A stretch of 64,000 nucleotides of DNA from Nocardia jiangxiensis NBRC 101359 (GTDB lineage Bacteria; Actinomycetota; Actinomycetes; Mycobacteriales; Mycobacteriaceae), in contig NZ_BAGB01000037.1 in assembly GCF_000308615.1 (NCBI RefSeq), positions 1-64,000 of the forward strand, written 5' to 3'. A program made the translations under genes and the position numbers. A model generated the notes under the pieces. That model made no database searches and was not told the origin of the DNA. It was given only the letters and a program-made list of their open reading frames with translations. Within the stretch, counting starts at the first letter, position 1. Each line of letters begins with the position of its first letter. Below, piece after piece: positions 17,547 through 29,641 of this stretch.

Positions 17547-18662
17547 CTAACTGTCCCGCTGTTCGTTGTCGGTGGATTCACCGGTGGAAGAGAGGGCTTT
17601 CTGCAGCGAGTTGAACACCGTCAGACCCTGGCCGACCATGCCGTTGACGAGCTCGCTGACGCCGTCGGGTCCGTTCAGCACGGTCAGGTTGGCGTGCGAG
17701 AGGCCGACCGAGGCCTGCTTGACGATTTCGGGCAGCTGTTCGATGAGCAGCTGGTCCAGGGCGATGCGGTTGTTCGACGCGGCGGCCTCGGCCTGGATGC
17801 GGGTGCGGTCGGCCTCGGCCTGGGCGAGCACGCGCACTCGTTCGGCCTCGGCTTCGGCGGGCTTGACCACCTCGGTCTGCAGCTGCTGTTCGCGCAGCTG
17901 GGCTTCCTTGCGGGCGCGTTCGGCCTGCGCGGTGAGCACCTCCTGCAGCGCGATGGCCTCGGCCAGCGGGCCGGCCTGGGATGCCTCGGCCTTGGCCTTA
18001 TCGATGTCGCGCTGGTATTCGGCCTGCAGAATCGCGGTCTGGCGCTGGTATTCGGCCTGCTTGCGGCGGGAGGCCTGTTCGGCTTCGGCGGCGGCCTGCG
18101 AGGCGGCGGCCTGGGCGATCTGCGCATCGCGCTGGACCGCGGCGTTGTGCGGGGCCGCGAGGGCGCCGATGTAGCCGAGGTTGCCGTCGTCGATGGACTG
18201 GATCTGGAACGAGTCGACCCACAGGCCGATATTGCTCATCTCCACCTTCGAGGCCACCAGTACCTCGTCGGCGAGCTTCTGGCGTTCGCGGATGATCTCC
18301 TCGACCGTCATCGAGCCGACGATCGAACGCAGATGTCCGGAGAAGATGCGGCCGGTCAGCACCGACATCTCCCGCTCCTGCTCGGACAGGAAACGCTGCG
18401 CGGCGTTGACCACCGACTGGGTGTCGTTGGCGACCTTGAAGGCGATCACGGCGCGCACATCGAGCTGGATGGCCTGCTTGGTGACGCAGCGTTCCTGGAT
18501 CTCGGCCTCGTACATGGCCAGCGACAGATATCTGACCTTGCGGAAGAACGGCATCACCCAGGCGCCGTGCCCGGTGATCACCCGGAACGGCGCATTGTCT
18601 CTGGCCTTGCCCCCGCTGACGAGCATCGCCTCGTCCGGATCGGGCACGTGGTACCCCAGCAC
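17547..18662 (-). CDS. SPFH/flotillin-like protein
   Basis: 371 residues. The N-terminal SPFH (band 7) domain covers about 1-180 (VRYLSLAMYEAEIQERC, EEIIRERQKLADEVL). It is followed by a long Ala/Glu/Gln-rich coiled coil (about 200-320) with repeated EAE-type heptads typical of flotillins, and a short C-terminal globular end. There is no strong N-terminal membrane helix, so it may associate peripherally with membrane microdomains. The start is GTG 18662 with GGGAG upstream. A small NfeD-like gene ends 14 bases before it, the classic partner of flotillins. Confidence 0.88.
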   Translation of the reverse strand: MLGYHVPDPDEAMLVSGGKARDNAPFRVITGHGAWVMPFFRKVRYLSLAMYEAEIQERCVTKQAIQLDVRAVIAFKVANDTQSVVNAAQRFLSEQEREMSVLTGRIFSGHLRSIVGSMTVEEIIRERQKLADEVLVASKVEMSNIGLWVDSFQIQSIDDGNLGYIGALAAPHNAAVQRDAQIAQAAASQAAAEAEQASRRKQAEYQRQTAILQAEYQRDIDKAKAEASQAGPLAEAIALQEVLTAQAERARKEAQLREQQLQTEVVKPAEAEAERVRVLAQAEADRTRIQAEAAASNNRIALDQLLIEQLPEIVKQASVGLSHANLTVLNGPDGVSELVNGMVGQGLTVFNSLQKALSSTGESTDNEQRDS

Positions 18663-18676
18663 TGTTGTCTCCCTTG

Positions 18677-18916
18677 TTATCTCGACATTTCCCCACCCGG
18701 TGCGACGTCGAGCGGGAACCAGGGAACGACATCGACGATCCGGCCCGGATGCACCTCGACGATCAGGACGGTCGCGAACCGCTCGATGGGCTCGGTGGAT
18801 CGTGCGATGTAACTCTCTGTCCCCCCTCGGATCGCGACCAGGACCTCCCCGAGCATGCCTTCGCTGCGGATCGGCGATGTGAGCGTACCGGTCAAACCCT
18901 GCACCGGGTCGGTCAT
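18677..18916 (-). CDS. Small NfeD-like OB-fold protein
   Basis: 79 residues with alternating beta-strand pattern (GTLTSPIRSEGMLGEVLV, TVLIVEVHPGRIVDVVPW) resembling the soluble C-terminal domain of NfeD, the partner of flotillin/SPFH proteins. The ATG at 18916 has a perfect AAGGAG nine bases upstream. An in-frame TTG at 18940 would place that site inside the gene and is less likely. It has no membrane segment or protease domain. The assignment rests on fold pattern and the neighbouring flotillin gene. Confidence 0.6.
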   Translation of the reverse strand: MTDPVQGLTGTLTSPIRSEGMLGEVLVAIRGGTESYIARSTEPIERFATVLIVEVHPGRIVDVVPWFPLDVAPGGEMSR

Positions 18917-19074
18917 CGCATCGAACTCCTTACCGGGCAATGGTGAACCGGGTGTTTTTCCACCGTACCGCTCTGTATTGCCGAGTAGAACCGAATATTC
19001 GACCGACGTGCCGACGTCCCACTCGCGGAAAATTGGCGCTGGTCATCCAGGCGTGTCCGTGCAAGGCTGAAACG

Positions 19075-20630
19075 GTGACCACACCTCCGGATAGTCAGGC
19101 CGCGCAGCCGGATCCGACCTCCGACAAGCTCGATGCGAGCGTGTTGAAGGTGGCCGGTGTCGTGGTGCTCGGCGCGATCATGTCGATCCTCGACATCACC
19201 GTCGTCACCATCGCTCTGCCCACATTCCAGAACACATTCCACGCCAGCTACGCGATCGCCGCCTGGTCGATGACCGGCTACACGCTCGCACTGGCCACCG
19301 TTATTCCGCTGACCGGCTGGGCGGCGGATCGATTCGGCACCAAACGCCTCTACATGATGGCGTTGACCTTCTTCGTGCTCGGCTCGCTGCTGTGCTCCAC
19401 CGCATGGAACATCGAGTCGCTCATCGCTTTTCGCGTGATCCAGGGCCTCGGCGGCGGCATGCTGATGCCGCTGGGGATGACGATCATGACCCATGCGGCC
19501 GGTCCGCAGCGGATCGGCCGAGTGATGGCCGTCCTCGGCGTGCCGATGCTGCTGGGGCCGATCCTGGGCCCGATCCTGGGTGGCTGGCTGATCGATGTGC
19601 ACTGGTTCGGTATGGCCGGATGGCACTGGATCTTCCTGATCAACGTCCCGATCGGCGCGCTGTCGCTGATCCTGTCCTTCGTGGTGTTCGCCCCCGACCG
19701 GCCCGAACCGTCCGAGGCGTTCGACTTCGTGGGCATGCTGCTGGCCTCGCCGGGCCTGGCGCTGTTCCTGTTCGGGGTCTCCTCGATCCCGGAGAAGCAC
19801 ACCGTGCTGGCGGCGCGGGTGTTGATTCCCGCGGTGATCGGGCTGGTGCTGATGGTGGCGTTCGTGTTGCACGCGTTGCGAACCGACCATCCGCTGATCG
19901 ATGTGCACCTGTTCCGGAACCGTTCGCTGACCTTCGCAGTGCTGACCATGGTGTTCTTCGCGATCGCGTTCTTCGGCGCGGGTCTGCTGCTGCCCAGTTA
20001 TCTGCAGCAGGTGCGCGGTCTGACGCCACTGCACGCCGGACTGCTGATCGCGCCGCAGGGGTTGGGCGCGATGCTGACGATGCCGATCGCCGGACGGCTG
20101 GTGGACAAGATCGGTCCCGGGCGCATCGTGATGACGGGTCTGGTCGTCATCGCGATCGGCACGCTGTTCCTCACCCAATTGCATGCCGATCCCCTTATTC
20201 CATGCTGATGGCGGCGCTGTTCGTGATGGGGCTGGGCATGGGCTGCACCATGATGCCGGTGATGACCGCCGCCATCCAGACATTGACCCACGCGCAGGTG
20301 GCGCGCGGGACGACGCTGATGAATATCGTGAATCAGACCGCGGGCTCGATCGGCACCGCGGTGATGTCGGTGGTGCTGACGAACCTGCTCAACAGCAAGC
20401 CGTTTGCGCAGGCGGCGATCGCCTCGCACTTCAACCCGGCGATCGCGAAGCAGTTGCCGCCGGGCGCCCTGGCCGCCGGATTCGATCAGGCTGCCGCGGC
20501 GTTCGCGCACACCTTCGTGGTGGCCGTGGTGCTGGTGGTGATCACGCTGATCCCGGCGTACTTCCTGCCGAAGGTCAAACCGTCCCTACCGCAGGATTCG
20601 TCCGATGCTCCGATAATGATGGGGCACTGA
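19075..20630 (+). pseudogene. DHA2-type MFS multidrug transporter, frameshifted
   Basis: EmrB/QacA-like drug:H+ antiporter. The first part (GTG 19075 to TGA 20208) contains the first helices with LDITVVTIALP, motif A (GWAADRFGTKR) and motif C (LGPILGPILGGWL), then ends after LFLTQLHADP. The remaining helices continue without loss in the next frame from about 20195 (YSMLMAALFVMGLGMG) to 20630. The break coincides with a CCCC run at 20191-20194; one more C would restore a single reading frame of about 518 codons. Either this is a recent inactivation or a homopolymer error. Otherwise the transporter looks intact. Confidence 0.85.
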
Positions 20631-20644
20631 GCGTTTCGGATCGA

Positions 20645-20679
20645 GCGCCCGCCTCCCGACTGTGTCGGGAGGCGGGCGC
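20645..20679. terminator. Perfect 16-bp hairpin
   Basis: GCGCCCGCCTCCCGAC and GTCGGGAGGCGGGCGC pair without mismatch around a 3-base loop, 14 bases after the MFS reading frame ends and before the next plus-strand gene. A very stable rho-independent-type terminator lacking a U-tract. Confidence 0.8.
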
Positions 20680-20739
20680 GCCTGCGGTGGAATGCCTTTC
20701 GGGCGGCCTCGCGGGCTTGCGGGAATGGAAGGACAGCGC

Positions 20740-21603
20740 ATGGTGGCGCAGAAGACGACCGGGCCGGATCTGACCGGCCGCACGGTCGTGGTGACGGGTG
20801 CGAGTTCGGGTGTCGGCGCGGCCGCGGCGGCGAAGCTGGCGGCGCGCGGTGCGACGGTCGCGGTGGTCGGCCGCTCGCCGCAACGGACGGTCGCGGTGGC
20901 CGAGCGGATCGGGGCGGAGCCGTTCGTCGCCGATTTCGCCCGGCTCGACGATGTGCGGGAACTGGCCAGGCGGTTGATCGACCGCTATCCGGTCATCGAT
21001 GTGCTGGCCGACAACGCGGGCGGCGCGTGGGCCAGGCGGACGATCACCGTCGACGGAAACGAGCAGACCTTCCAGGTCAACCATCTCGCCCCGTTCCTGC
21101 TCACCGGCTTGCTGTTCGATCGCCTGGTGCATTCGCGCGCCCGGGTGGTCAATACCGCGAGCACGATCTACCGGTTGGCCAGGCTCGATCCGGACACGGT
21201 GAACGCGCCGACCGGTTACTACAGCCAGCTGTTGGTGTACGCCACGTCGAAACTGGCGAATGTGATCTTCACGCGCGAACTCGCGCGCCGGGCCGAGGGC
21301 ACCGGATTGACCACCGCCGCATTCCATCCCGGCGTGGTCGCCACCCACGTCTACGACGATGCGCCGCTGGGTGTGGGCGCGGTGATCCGCTTACCGCTGC
21401 TGCGACCGCTGATCATCCGCCCGGAGCAGGGCGCGGACCCGCTGGTCCATCTGGCCACGACCGCGGATGCGGTGAACGGCAAGTACTTTCACCGCTTCCG
21501 GCTCGAGGAGCCACGCAACGCCCTGGCCCGAGATGCGGAATTGGCGCAGCGACTGTGGGACATGTCCGAGAAGCTCGTGGGTCTCACACTGCCACCGACG
21601 TAG
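20740..21603 (+). CDS. Short-chain dehydrogenase/reductase
   Basis: 287-residue NAD(P)-dependent SDR of the retinol-dehydrogenase/protochlorophyllide-reductase-like type. It has the cofactor motif TGASSGVG, then DNAGGAW, a serine in NTASTIYRL and the catalytic Y-x3-K in VYATSKLAN. The ATG at 20740 has GGAAGGA six bases upstream; an ATG at 20725 is possible but has no site. It follows a strong hairpin, so it is its own transcription unit. Substrate unknown. Confidence 0.88.
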   Translation: MVAQKTTGPDLTGRTVVVTGASSGVGAAAAAKLAARGATVAVVGRSPQRTVAVAERIGAEPFVADFARLDDVRELARRLIDRYPVIDVLADNAGGAWARRTITVDGNEQTFQVNHLAPFLLTGLLFDRLVHSRARVVNTASTIYRLARLDPDTVNAPTGYYSQLLVYATSKLANVIFTRELARRAEGTGLTTAAFHPGVVATHVYDDAPLGVGAVIRLPLLRPLIIRPEQGADPLVHLATTADAVNGKYFHRFRLEEPRNALARDAELAQRLWDMSEKLVGLTLPPT

Positions 21604-21693
21604 GGTTCGGCAGCGGGTGGTCGACCGTCACGATCGCCGATGCCGAATCGGTGTGGAATGCCGATGGCCAGGCGTTCGCACGGTCCTGACCCG

Positions 21694-24752
<3,059 letters not shown>

Positions 24753-24758
<6 letters not shown>

Positions 24759-24787
24759 AGCGTACGATAATCTCGAACGGCGTGCGA
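24753..24787. promoter_or_regulatory. Tandem operator between MFS exporter and TetR genes
   Basis: Two copies of the 15-base imperfect palindrome TCGNACRGCGTNCGA occur at 24753-24767 and 24773-24787, exactly 20 bases apart and so on the same DNA face. The first overlaps the GTG start of the exporter gene. The spacing and symmetry are as expected for cooperative binding of two TetR dimers. Confidence 0.75.
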
Positions 24788-24806
24788 TTGAATTAAGGTG
24801 GGTGCC

Positions 24807-25562
24807 GTGACCAAGCCATTCACCTCGGTATGGGCGCGTGAGCCGCGCCGTCCCAGAAGCTCCGGGCTCGGTCGGGGGCAGATCGTCGCGGCGGCGGTGG
24901 AGATGCTCGACGCCGAAGGGCTCGAGTCGCTGAGTATGCGCAAGCTCGGCGCCCGGCTGGGTGCGGGGGCGACCAGCCTGTACTGGTACGTCGCGAACAA
25001 GGACGAACTACTGGAACTGGCCATGGACGAGGTCTGGGGGCTGGTGGAGGTTCCCGACCCGGACCGTGCGACGTGGCGCGAGGTGACCACCAGCACGGCC
25101 TACGGACTGCGGGTCGTGCTGCTCGAACATCCGTGGCTGGCGAATCTGCTCGGCCGGATGCCGATGGCCGGGCCGCACGCGTTCGCCATGAGCGATCGGC
25201 TGCGCCGGGCGTTCGTGCGCGCCGGATTCACCGGTGTGGACGTCTATCTGGCCAGTGGCACGCTGATGGGTTTCGTTCTGGGACAGGTCATTCCGGAGAT
25301 CGGTATCCGTCAGGTGAGCAAGGACGGCAGGTACGACCCCGCCACCATGGTGGACGTGGTGGAGCGAGTCGCCGCGGACTATCCGGAGATGCGCGCGGAT
25401 TTCCGGCAGACCGTAGAGATGGATCCCGAGGCCGCACGCGCCATGGCCTTCGACTTCGCGCTGCTGTGCCTGCTGGACGGTCTCGCGGCCCGGCTCGCGG
25501 CGGCGGGCGTTCCGGCGTCTTCCGGGCAACCCGCGGACAACGGCGTGCGGGAGCGTCGATGA
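24807..25562 (+). CDS. TetR-family regulator (TetR C-terminal class)
   Basis: 251 residues. The HTH SMRKLGARLGAGATSLYWYV is of the tetracycline-repressor subclass, whose recognition helix ends in LYWYV/LYRHV, and the C-terminal half resembles the TetR_C ligand domain. The GTG at 24807 has AAGGTGGG seven bases before it; a GTG at 24798 would be inside that site. It probably represses itself and the divergent MFS exporter through the tandem repeat in the 48-base gap. Confidence 0.9.
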   Translation: MTKPFTSVWAREPRRPRSSGLGRGQIVAAAVEMLDAEGLESLSMRKLGARLGAGATSLYWYVANKDELLELAMDEVWGLVEVPDPDRATWREVTTSTAYGLRVVLLEHPWLANLLGRMPMAGPHAFAMSDRLRRAFVRAGFTGVDVYLASGTLMGFVLGQVIPEIGIRQVSKDGRYDPATMVDVVERVAADYPEMRADFRQTVEMDPEAARAMAFDFALLCLLDGLAARLAAAGVPASSGQPADNGVRERR

Positions 25563-25646
25563 TGCTGTGCCGGTAGAGGATTCGGGCGCGTAGGTTCTGG
25601 GCGATGTGGCGAGCGGGTCGTACCCAGGTGTGTGATGCGAACCGGA

Positions 25647-26978
25647 TCAGTGCCAATTGTCCCGCACGGCAGTGAATTCCGCCGCGGCCGGGTCGGCGGT
25701 GATCTCGTCGTCGTCGGCGTCGTAGTCGTAGAGTTCGGCATACCGGCCCCAGGCGATGGCGACCTCCAGTTGACGTCGCGCGTCCTCGGCGGAGAATCCG
25801 CGCCGCAGCAGATCCAGGAAGAATCCGCCGCGCAGCGTGCCGTCGGTGCTTCCGGCCAGGCCCTTGCAGATGGTGCGCACCAGCGGCGCCCGATGCCGGG
25901 CCTGTTCGGCGAAGATCGTCTTGCTCTCCTGGATGTCGGCGGTGGTGTAGCGGGTGCCGATCTCGGTCAGGGTGATGTCACCGGATTCGAGGGTGATGAA
26001 GCCGAGCATCGCCGCGGCGTCGACCAGCGGCAGCAGATCGTCGATCTCGAAGTTCAGCGTATCGGCGACCACGGGCAGATCCGCGCGCCCGCCGTTGGCG
26101 TACACCAGCTCGACCAGACCGGCCAGCCCGCCCACCGAGGCGTCCGGCAGCGGGGTCGCGGTCGGGGTGGCCTTCTCGGGTTCCGGTGCGGGACGCTGAG
26201 TTTCGCGGCCGGTCAGCAGGCCGTAGATCTCGTCCACGAGCAGTTCGAAACCCGGCGCGCGGCGATCACGCGGACGGGCCTGCGGCACCGGGATCTCGGC
26301 GATGATCCGGCCCGGATTGGAGCCCAGCACCACCACCCGGTCCGCGAGCAGCACCGCCTCCTCGATGTTGTGGGTCACGATGCAGATCGATTTGGTGGGG
26401 AAATCGTCCGTGGCCCACAGGTTCACGATCTCCGTGCGCAGGTTCTCCGCGGTCAGTACGTCCAGGGCCGAGAACGGCTCGTCCATCAGCAGCAGATCCG
26501 GTTCCAGGACCAGGGCGCGGGCGAAACCCACGCGCTGGCGCATACCGCCGGACAACTCCTTGGGGTAGGCGGCCTCGAAGCCGTCCAGGCCGATCATATC
26601 GATCGCGGCCAGGGCGCGGCGGCGTCGCTCGGGACGCGGGACGCCTCGCGCGGCCAGCCCGAGTTCCACATTGGCCTGCACGTCCAGCCACGGCATCAGC
26701 GCGAAGGACTGGAACACCAGGGCCGCACCGGGATTCGCGCCGTCCAGTTCGGCGCCGCGGTAGCGGACCGTGCCGGTGGTCGGTGCGATCAGGCCCGCGA
26801 TGGTGCGCAGCAGGGTGGACTTGCCCGATCCCGAACGGCCCAGCAGGGCAACGATTTCGCCGCTGCGCAGCGTCAGATCGATGTGTTCGAGCACCTGCAG
26901 GATGTCACCGGCCGCACCGGTGAACGCCTTGCCGACGCCGTCGACCTCCAGCAACACCTCGCCGGATCGTGCGGACAT
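25647..26978 (-). CDS. ABC transporter ATPase with AAA-associated C-terminal domain
   Basis: 443 residues. The ATPase domain (about 1-260) is of the nitrate/sulfonate/taurine type, with Walker A GRSGSGKST (47-55), Q-loop LVFQSFALMPW, signature ELSGGMRQRV, Walker B LLLMDEPFSALD and H-loop IVTHNIEEA. The C-terminal part (about 285-430) matches the AAA-associated domain found on some such ATPases, with a winged-helix-like pattern (VVADTLNFEIDDLLPLVDAA). It is the last gene of a permease-ATPase unit. No periplasmic binding protein is encoded nearby, so the substrate is unknown. Confidence 0.9.
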   Translation of the reverse strand: MSARSGEVLLEVDGVGKAFTGAAGDILQVLEHIDLTLRSGEIVALLGRSGSGKSTLLRTIAGLIAPTTGTVRYRGAELDGANPGAALVFQSFALMPWLDVQANVELGLAARGVPRPERRRRALAAIDMIGLDGFEAAYPKELSGGMRQRVGFARALVLEPDLLLMDEPFSALDVLTAENLRTEIVNLWATDDFPTKSICIVTHNIEEAVLLADRVVVLGSNPGRIIAEIPVPQARPRDRRAPGFELLVDEIYGLLTGRETQRPAPEPEKATPTATPLPDASVGGLAGLVELVYANGGRADLPVVADTLNFEIDDLLPLVDAAAMLGFITLESGDITLTEIGTRYTTADIQESKTIFAEQARHRAPLVRTICKGLAGSTDGTLRGGFFLDLLRRGFSAEDARRQLEVAIAWGRYAELYDYDADDDEITADPAAAEFTAVRDNWH

Positions 26979-26996
26979 GGTCTCAACCTCTCCTGG

Positions 26997-28733
26997 TCAC
27001 AGCGAATACCGACGTTCGGCCAGGGCGTACAGCCGGCGCCAGAACAGCCGGTTGATGCCGACGACATAGATGCTCATCACCACGACGCCGACCAGGATCC
27101 GTCCCCAATTCCCGTCGCTGGTGGCGTCTTTGATGTACGCGCCGAGTCCGGGGGCCTTCAGCGTCGTGCCGTGGTAGGTCACGACCTCCGCGACGATGGA
27201 AGCGTTCCACGCGCCGCCCGCGGCGGTGATACCGCCGGTGACGTAGCTGGGGAAGATCGCGGGCAGGATCAGCTTGCGCCACCACAATCGGCGGGGCAGT
27301 TGCAGATTGGCCGCGGCCTCGCGCAGATCATTGGGCACCGTACTGGCCCCGGCGATGATGTTGAACAGGATGTACCACTGCGCACCCAGCGCCATGAGCA
27401 GGATCGCGGCCCAGTTCAGGCTCGCCCCGGTGGCCACCATCGCCGCGGTCACCAGCGGAAACAGGAAGTTCGCCGGAAAGCTCGCGAGCACCTGCACCAC
27501 GGGCTGGGCGAACCGGGAGATCCTGGGGTTCAGCCCGATCCACACGCCGATCGGAACCCAGATCGCACTGGCGATGATCAGCAGCACGATCACGCGCACG
27601 AGCGTGAGCGCGCCGAGTCCGAACGCGTGCAGCACCTCGCCGAAACCGACCGTGGCGTCGATGTAGTCCACGACGCGGTAGCAGCCGTACCCGATCACCG
27701 CGACGACGACCACGGCGAATACGACATCCCCGGCGCGGCGACGGACCGGCGTGACGTGCAAGCGGTACTCCGCGAGCCCGAAGACCGCCATCACCCGGTC
27801 CAGCGGACCGACCAACGGGCCGAAGACCCGCCCGAGGCCCTCGGGAATACTGCTGCGCCGCAACAGATTCAGCGTCACGCTGCGCGGCGCTTCGGCGGGT
27901 TCGGAATCCTCGATGCGGAATCGTTCGGCCCAGGTGGTCAGCGGTCGCCAGAACAGCGCGTTGACCCCGATGACCAGGACGATCATGATCGCGATGGCGA
28001 TCAGCACCTTGCCGGTCGCGCCCTCGTCGGTGGCGGTGGCGACGTAGGAGCCGATGCCCGGCAGTGCGTAGTTGTGGTTGTTCACGCTGATCGCCTCCGA
28101 GGCGACCAGGAAGAACCAGCCGCCGCCGAAACTCATCATCGCGTTCCACACCAGCGGCACCATGCCGCCGGGGACGTCGACCCGCCAGAACCGCTGCCAG
28201 CGTGACAGGCGCAGATTGCGTGACGCCTCGTCCAGTTCGCGGGGCTGGGAGATCAGGCTGTGGTAGAAGGCGAAAGCCATGTTCCACGCCTGCGAGGTGA
28301 AGATCGCGAAGATCGACGCACATTCCAGGCCCAGCTGCGAACCCGGGAACAGCGCGATGAACGCGGTCACCGTCACCGACAGGAAACCCAGGATCGGCAC
28401 CGACTGCAGAATGTCCAGCAGCGGCAGCAGCACCGTGCGGGCCCGGCGCAGACGAGCCGCGGCGGTGGCGTAGACGAAGGTGAATGCGACCGAGAAGCCG
28501 AGTGCGACGAACATCCGCAGCAGTGAGCGGGCCGCGTAGTACGGCAGCTCCGATGCGGAGGTGGACACCGTCGCGGGTGCCGTGGCCGGGTTGAACCGGA
28601 CGTTGACCCCGCCGGAGACCCGCACGGCCGCCCAGATCAGCACCGCCGCACCCGCGAACACGACGACGTCGGCCAGCCGGGAGCGCGGGCGCTCGAGCGC
28701 GCCCCGGGACGGGAAGGATCGCGCGGTGGTCAC
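26997..28733 (-). CDS. Double-domain ABC transporter permease
   Basis: 578 residues containing two BPD-type permease domains in one chain. Each has the EAA-type loop (ELDEASRNLRLSRWQRF in the first, DLREAAANLQLPRRLWWR in the second) followed by further membrane helices, about twelve in total. A single chain could form the whole membrane channel with the downstream ATPase. The GTG start overlaps the mgtC stop (GTGA), so it is translationally coupled to MgtC. This double form pairs with AAA-associated-domain ATPases in other bacteria, where no binding protein is encoded either. Confidence 0.9.
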   Translation of the reverse strand: MTTARSFPSRGALERPRSRLADVVVFAGAAVLIWAAVRVSGGVNVRFNPATAPATVSTSASELPYYAARSLLRMFVALGFSVAFTFVYATAAARLRRARTVLLPLLDILQSVPILGFLSVTVTAFIALFPGSQLGLECASIFAIFTSQAWNMAFAFYHSLISQPRELDEASRNLRLSRWQRFWRVDVPGGMVPLVWNAMMSFGGGWFFLVASEAISVNNHNYALPGIGSYVATATDEGATGKVLIAIAIMIVLVIGVNALFWRPLTTWAERFRIEDSEPAEAPRSVTLNLLRRSSIPEGLGRVFGPLVGPLDRVMAVFGLAEYRLHVTPVRRRAGDVVFAVVVVAVIGYGCYRVVDYIDATVGFGEVLHAFGLGALTLVRVIVLLIIASAIWVPIGVWIGLNPRISRFAQPVVQVLASFPANFLFPLVTAAMVATGASLNWAAILLMALGAQWYILFNIIAGASTVPNDLREAAANLQLPRRLWWRKLILPAIFPSYVTGGITAAGGAWNASIVAEVVTYHGTTLKAPGLGAYIKDATSDGNWGRILVGVVVMSIYVVGINRLFWRRLYALAERRYSL

Positions 28734-29443
28734 CGGTCCTCCGGTGCCGCGGGATGCGGAATGCTCCAGCCGACGCTGGTGACCGACGGTTCCAGGCTCA
28801 ACCGGCTCACCGCCGACTCCATCTGCCGGTCGTCGCGCTCGTCGCCGATCAGCTCGGCGCTCACCTCGACCCGGCCCGCCTCACCCGCATTGCGGCTGGA
28901 GATGGAGACCAATCGGAAACCGGTGCGGGTCAGCGCCTGCACCAGCAGCGCGCGCACGTGCGCCTCGTTGGCGTCGTCGGTGACCGCGGCGAACAGATAC
29001 TGCGCGAGCTGCTCGCTGCCCGCCTCGGGATGCCGGTCGACCGCGCGTCCGGCGTAGCGCAGCACGGTGTTCACCACGACGACCACCACCGTCCCGGCGG
29101 CTGCGGTGGAGTACATGCCCGAACCGGCCAGCGCGCCGACCGCGGCCGAACACCATAGCGTCGCAGCGGTATTGAGGCCCCGCACGCTCAGGCCCTCGCG
29201 CATGATCACACCTGCGCCGAGGAATCCGATACCCGAAACGATCTGCGCGGCAACGCGGGTCGGGTCCGCGGAGGTGCCGTGGAAACCGTGTGCGGACAAC
29301 AGCACGAACAAGGTCGCACCCGCGGCGACCAGAGCGTTGGTGCGCAGGCCCGCCATCCGGGCGCGGTACTGGCGTTCCACACCGATCACCGCACCGAGGC
29401 CGACGCCGGCGCCGAGGCGCAGCAGCATTTCCAGGGTCGACAT
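28730..29443 (-). CDS. mgtC: MgtC/SapB-family membrane protein
   Basis: 237 residues. The N-terminal 130 hold four to five helices with the family signature (GAVIGVERQYRARMAGLRTNALV, cited in part; QIVSGIGFLGAGVIMREG; GLNTAATLWCSAAVG). The C-terminal domain (about 150-230) is a soluble ACT-like fold. MgtC proteins support growth at low Mg2+ and survival in macrophages and inhibit the F-ATP synthase in Salmonella. It is the first gene of a three-gene operon with the ABC permease and ATPase, overlapping the permease by four bases. A short leader ORF with a perfect ribosome site lies 55 bases upstream. Confidence 0.9.
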   Translation of the reverse strand: MSTLEMLLRLGAGVGLGAVIGVERQYRARMAGLRTNALVAAGATLFVLLSAHGFHGTSADPTRVAAQIVSGIGFLGAGVIMREGLSVRGLNTAATLWCSAAVGALAGSGMYSTAAAGTVVVVVVNTVLRYAGRAVDRHPEAGSEQLAQYLFAAVTDDANEAHVRALLVQALTRTGFRLVSISSRNAGEAGRVEVSAELIGDERDDRQMESAVSRLSLEPSVTSVGWSIPHPAAPEDR

Positions 29444-29450
29444 GACGTAC

Positions 29451-29496
29451 TCCCGATCTCCCGAGCGCGCTCTCCCGCGCCGGAGGCTACCGGTAG
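29451..29496 (-). promoter_or_regulatory. Attenuator-like hairpin region between leader ORF and mgtC
   Basis: Directly after the leader stop on the minus strand is CTACCGGTAG, a perfect 10-base palindrome (29487-29496). It is followed by CTCC-GGCGCG-GGAG and GAGCGCGCTC. The CTCC can pair either locally or with the GGGAG ribosome site of mgtC, so alternative structures could hide or expose that site depending on translation of the leader. Structure inferred by eye. Confidence 0.4.
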
Positions 29497-29497
29497 G

Positions 29498-29575
29498 TCA
29501 GTCGAATGGCGGGTATTGGAGATGGTCGCGCGGTGAACAGTTGGCGAATGGGTACGAACTATCACCGTCGGGCAC
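29498..29575 (-). CDS. 25-residue leader peptide upstream of mgtC
   Basis: A short frame starts with GTG at 29575, preceded by the near-perfect site AAGGAGGTGG, and ends with TGA at 29498, 54 bases before mgtC. The peptide begins MPDGDSSYPF and ends HLQYPPFD. Proline and aspartate right after the start recall MgtL of enterobacteria (MEPDP...), where such residues destabilise the ribosome at low Mg2+. It uses AT-ending codons (GAT, AGT, CCA, TCA, CAA) more than its neighbours. Probably a cis-acting regulatory leader rather than a functional product. Confidence 0.55.
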   Translation of the reverse strand: MPDGDSSYPFANCSPRDHLQYPPFD

Positions 29576-29641
29576 GCTGACCACCTCCTTCAGGTTCTCT
29601 CGTGCGGTGTTTTCCGCGTCGTCGCGGCTCACATCGGATGC

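Noticed and set aside
25632..28205. 857-codon plus-strand frame opposite the ABC genes
   Set aside because: Antisense shadow: Gln/His/Arg/Asp-rich, no motif, covers two clear ABC genes.
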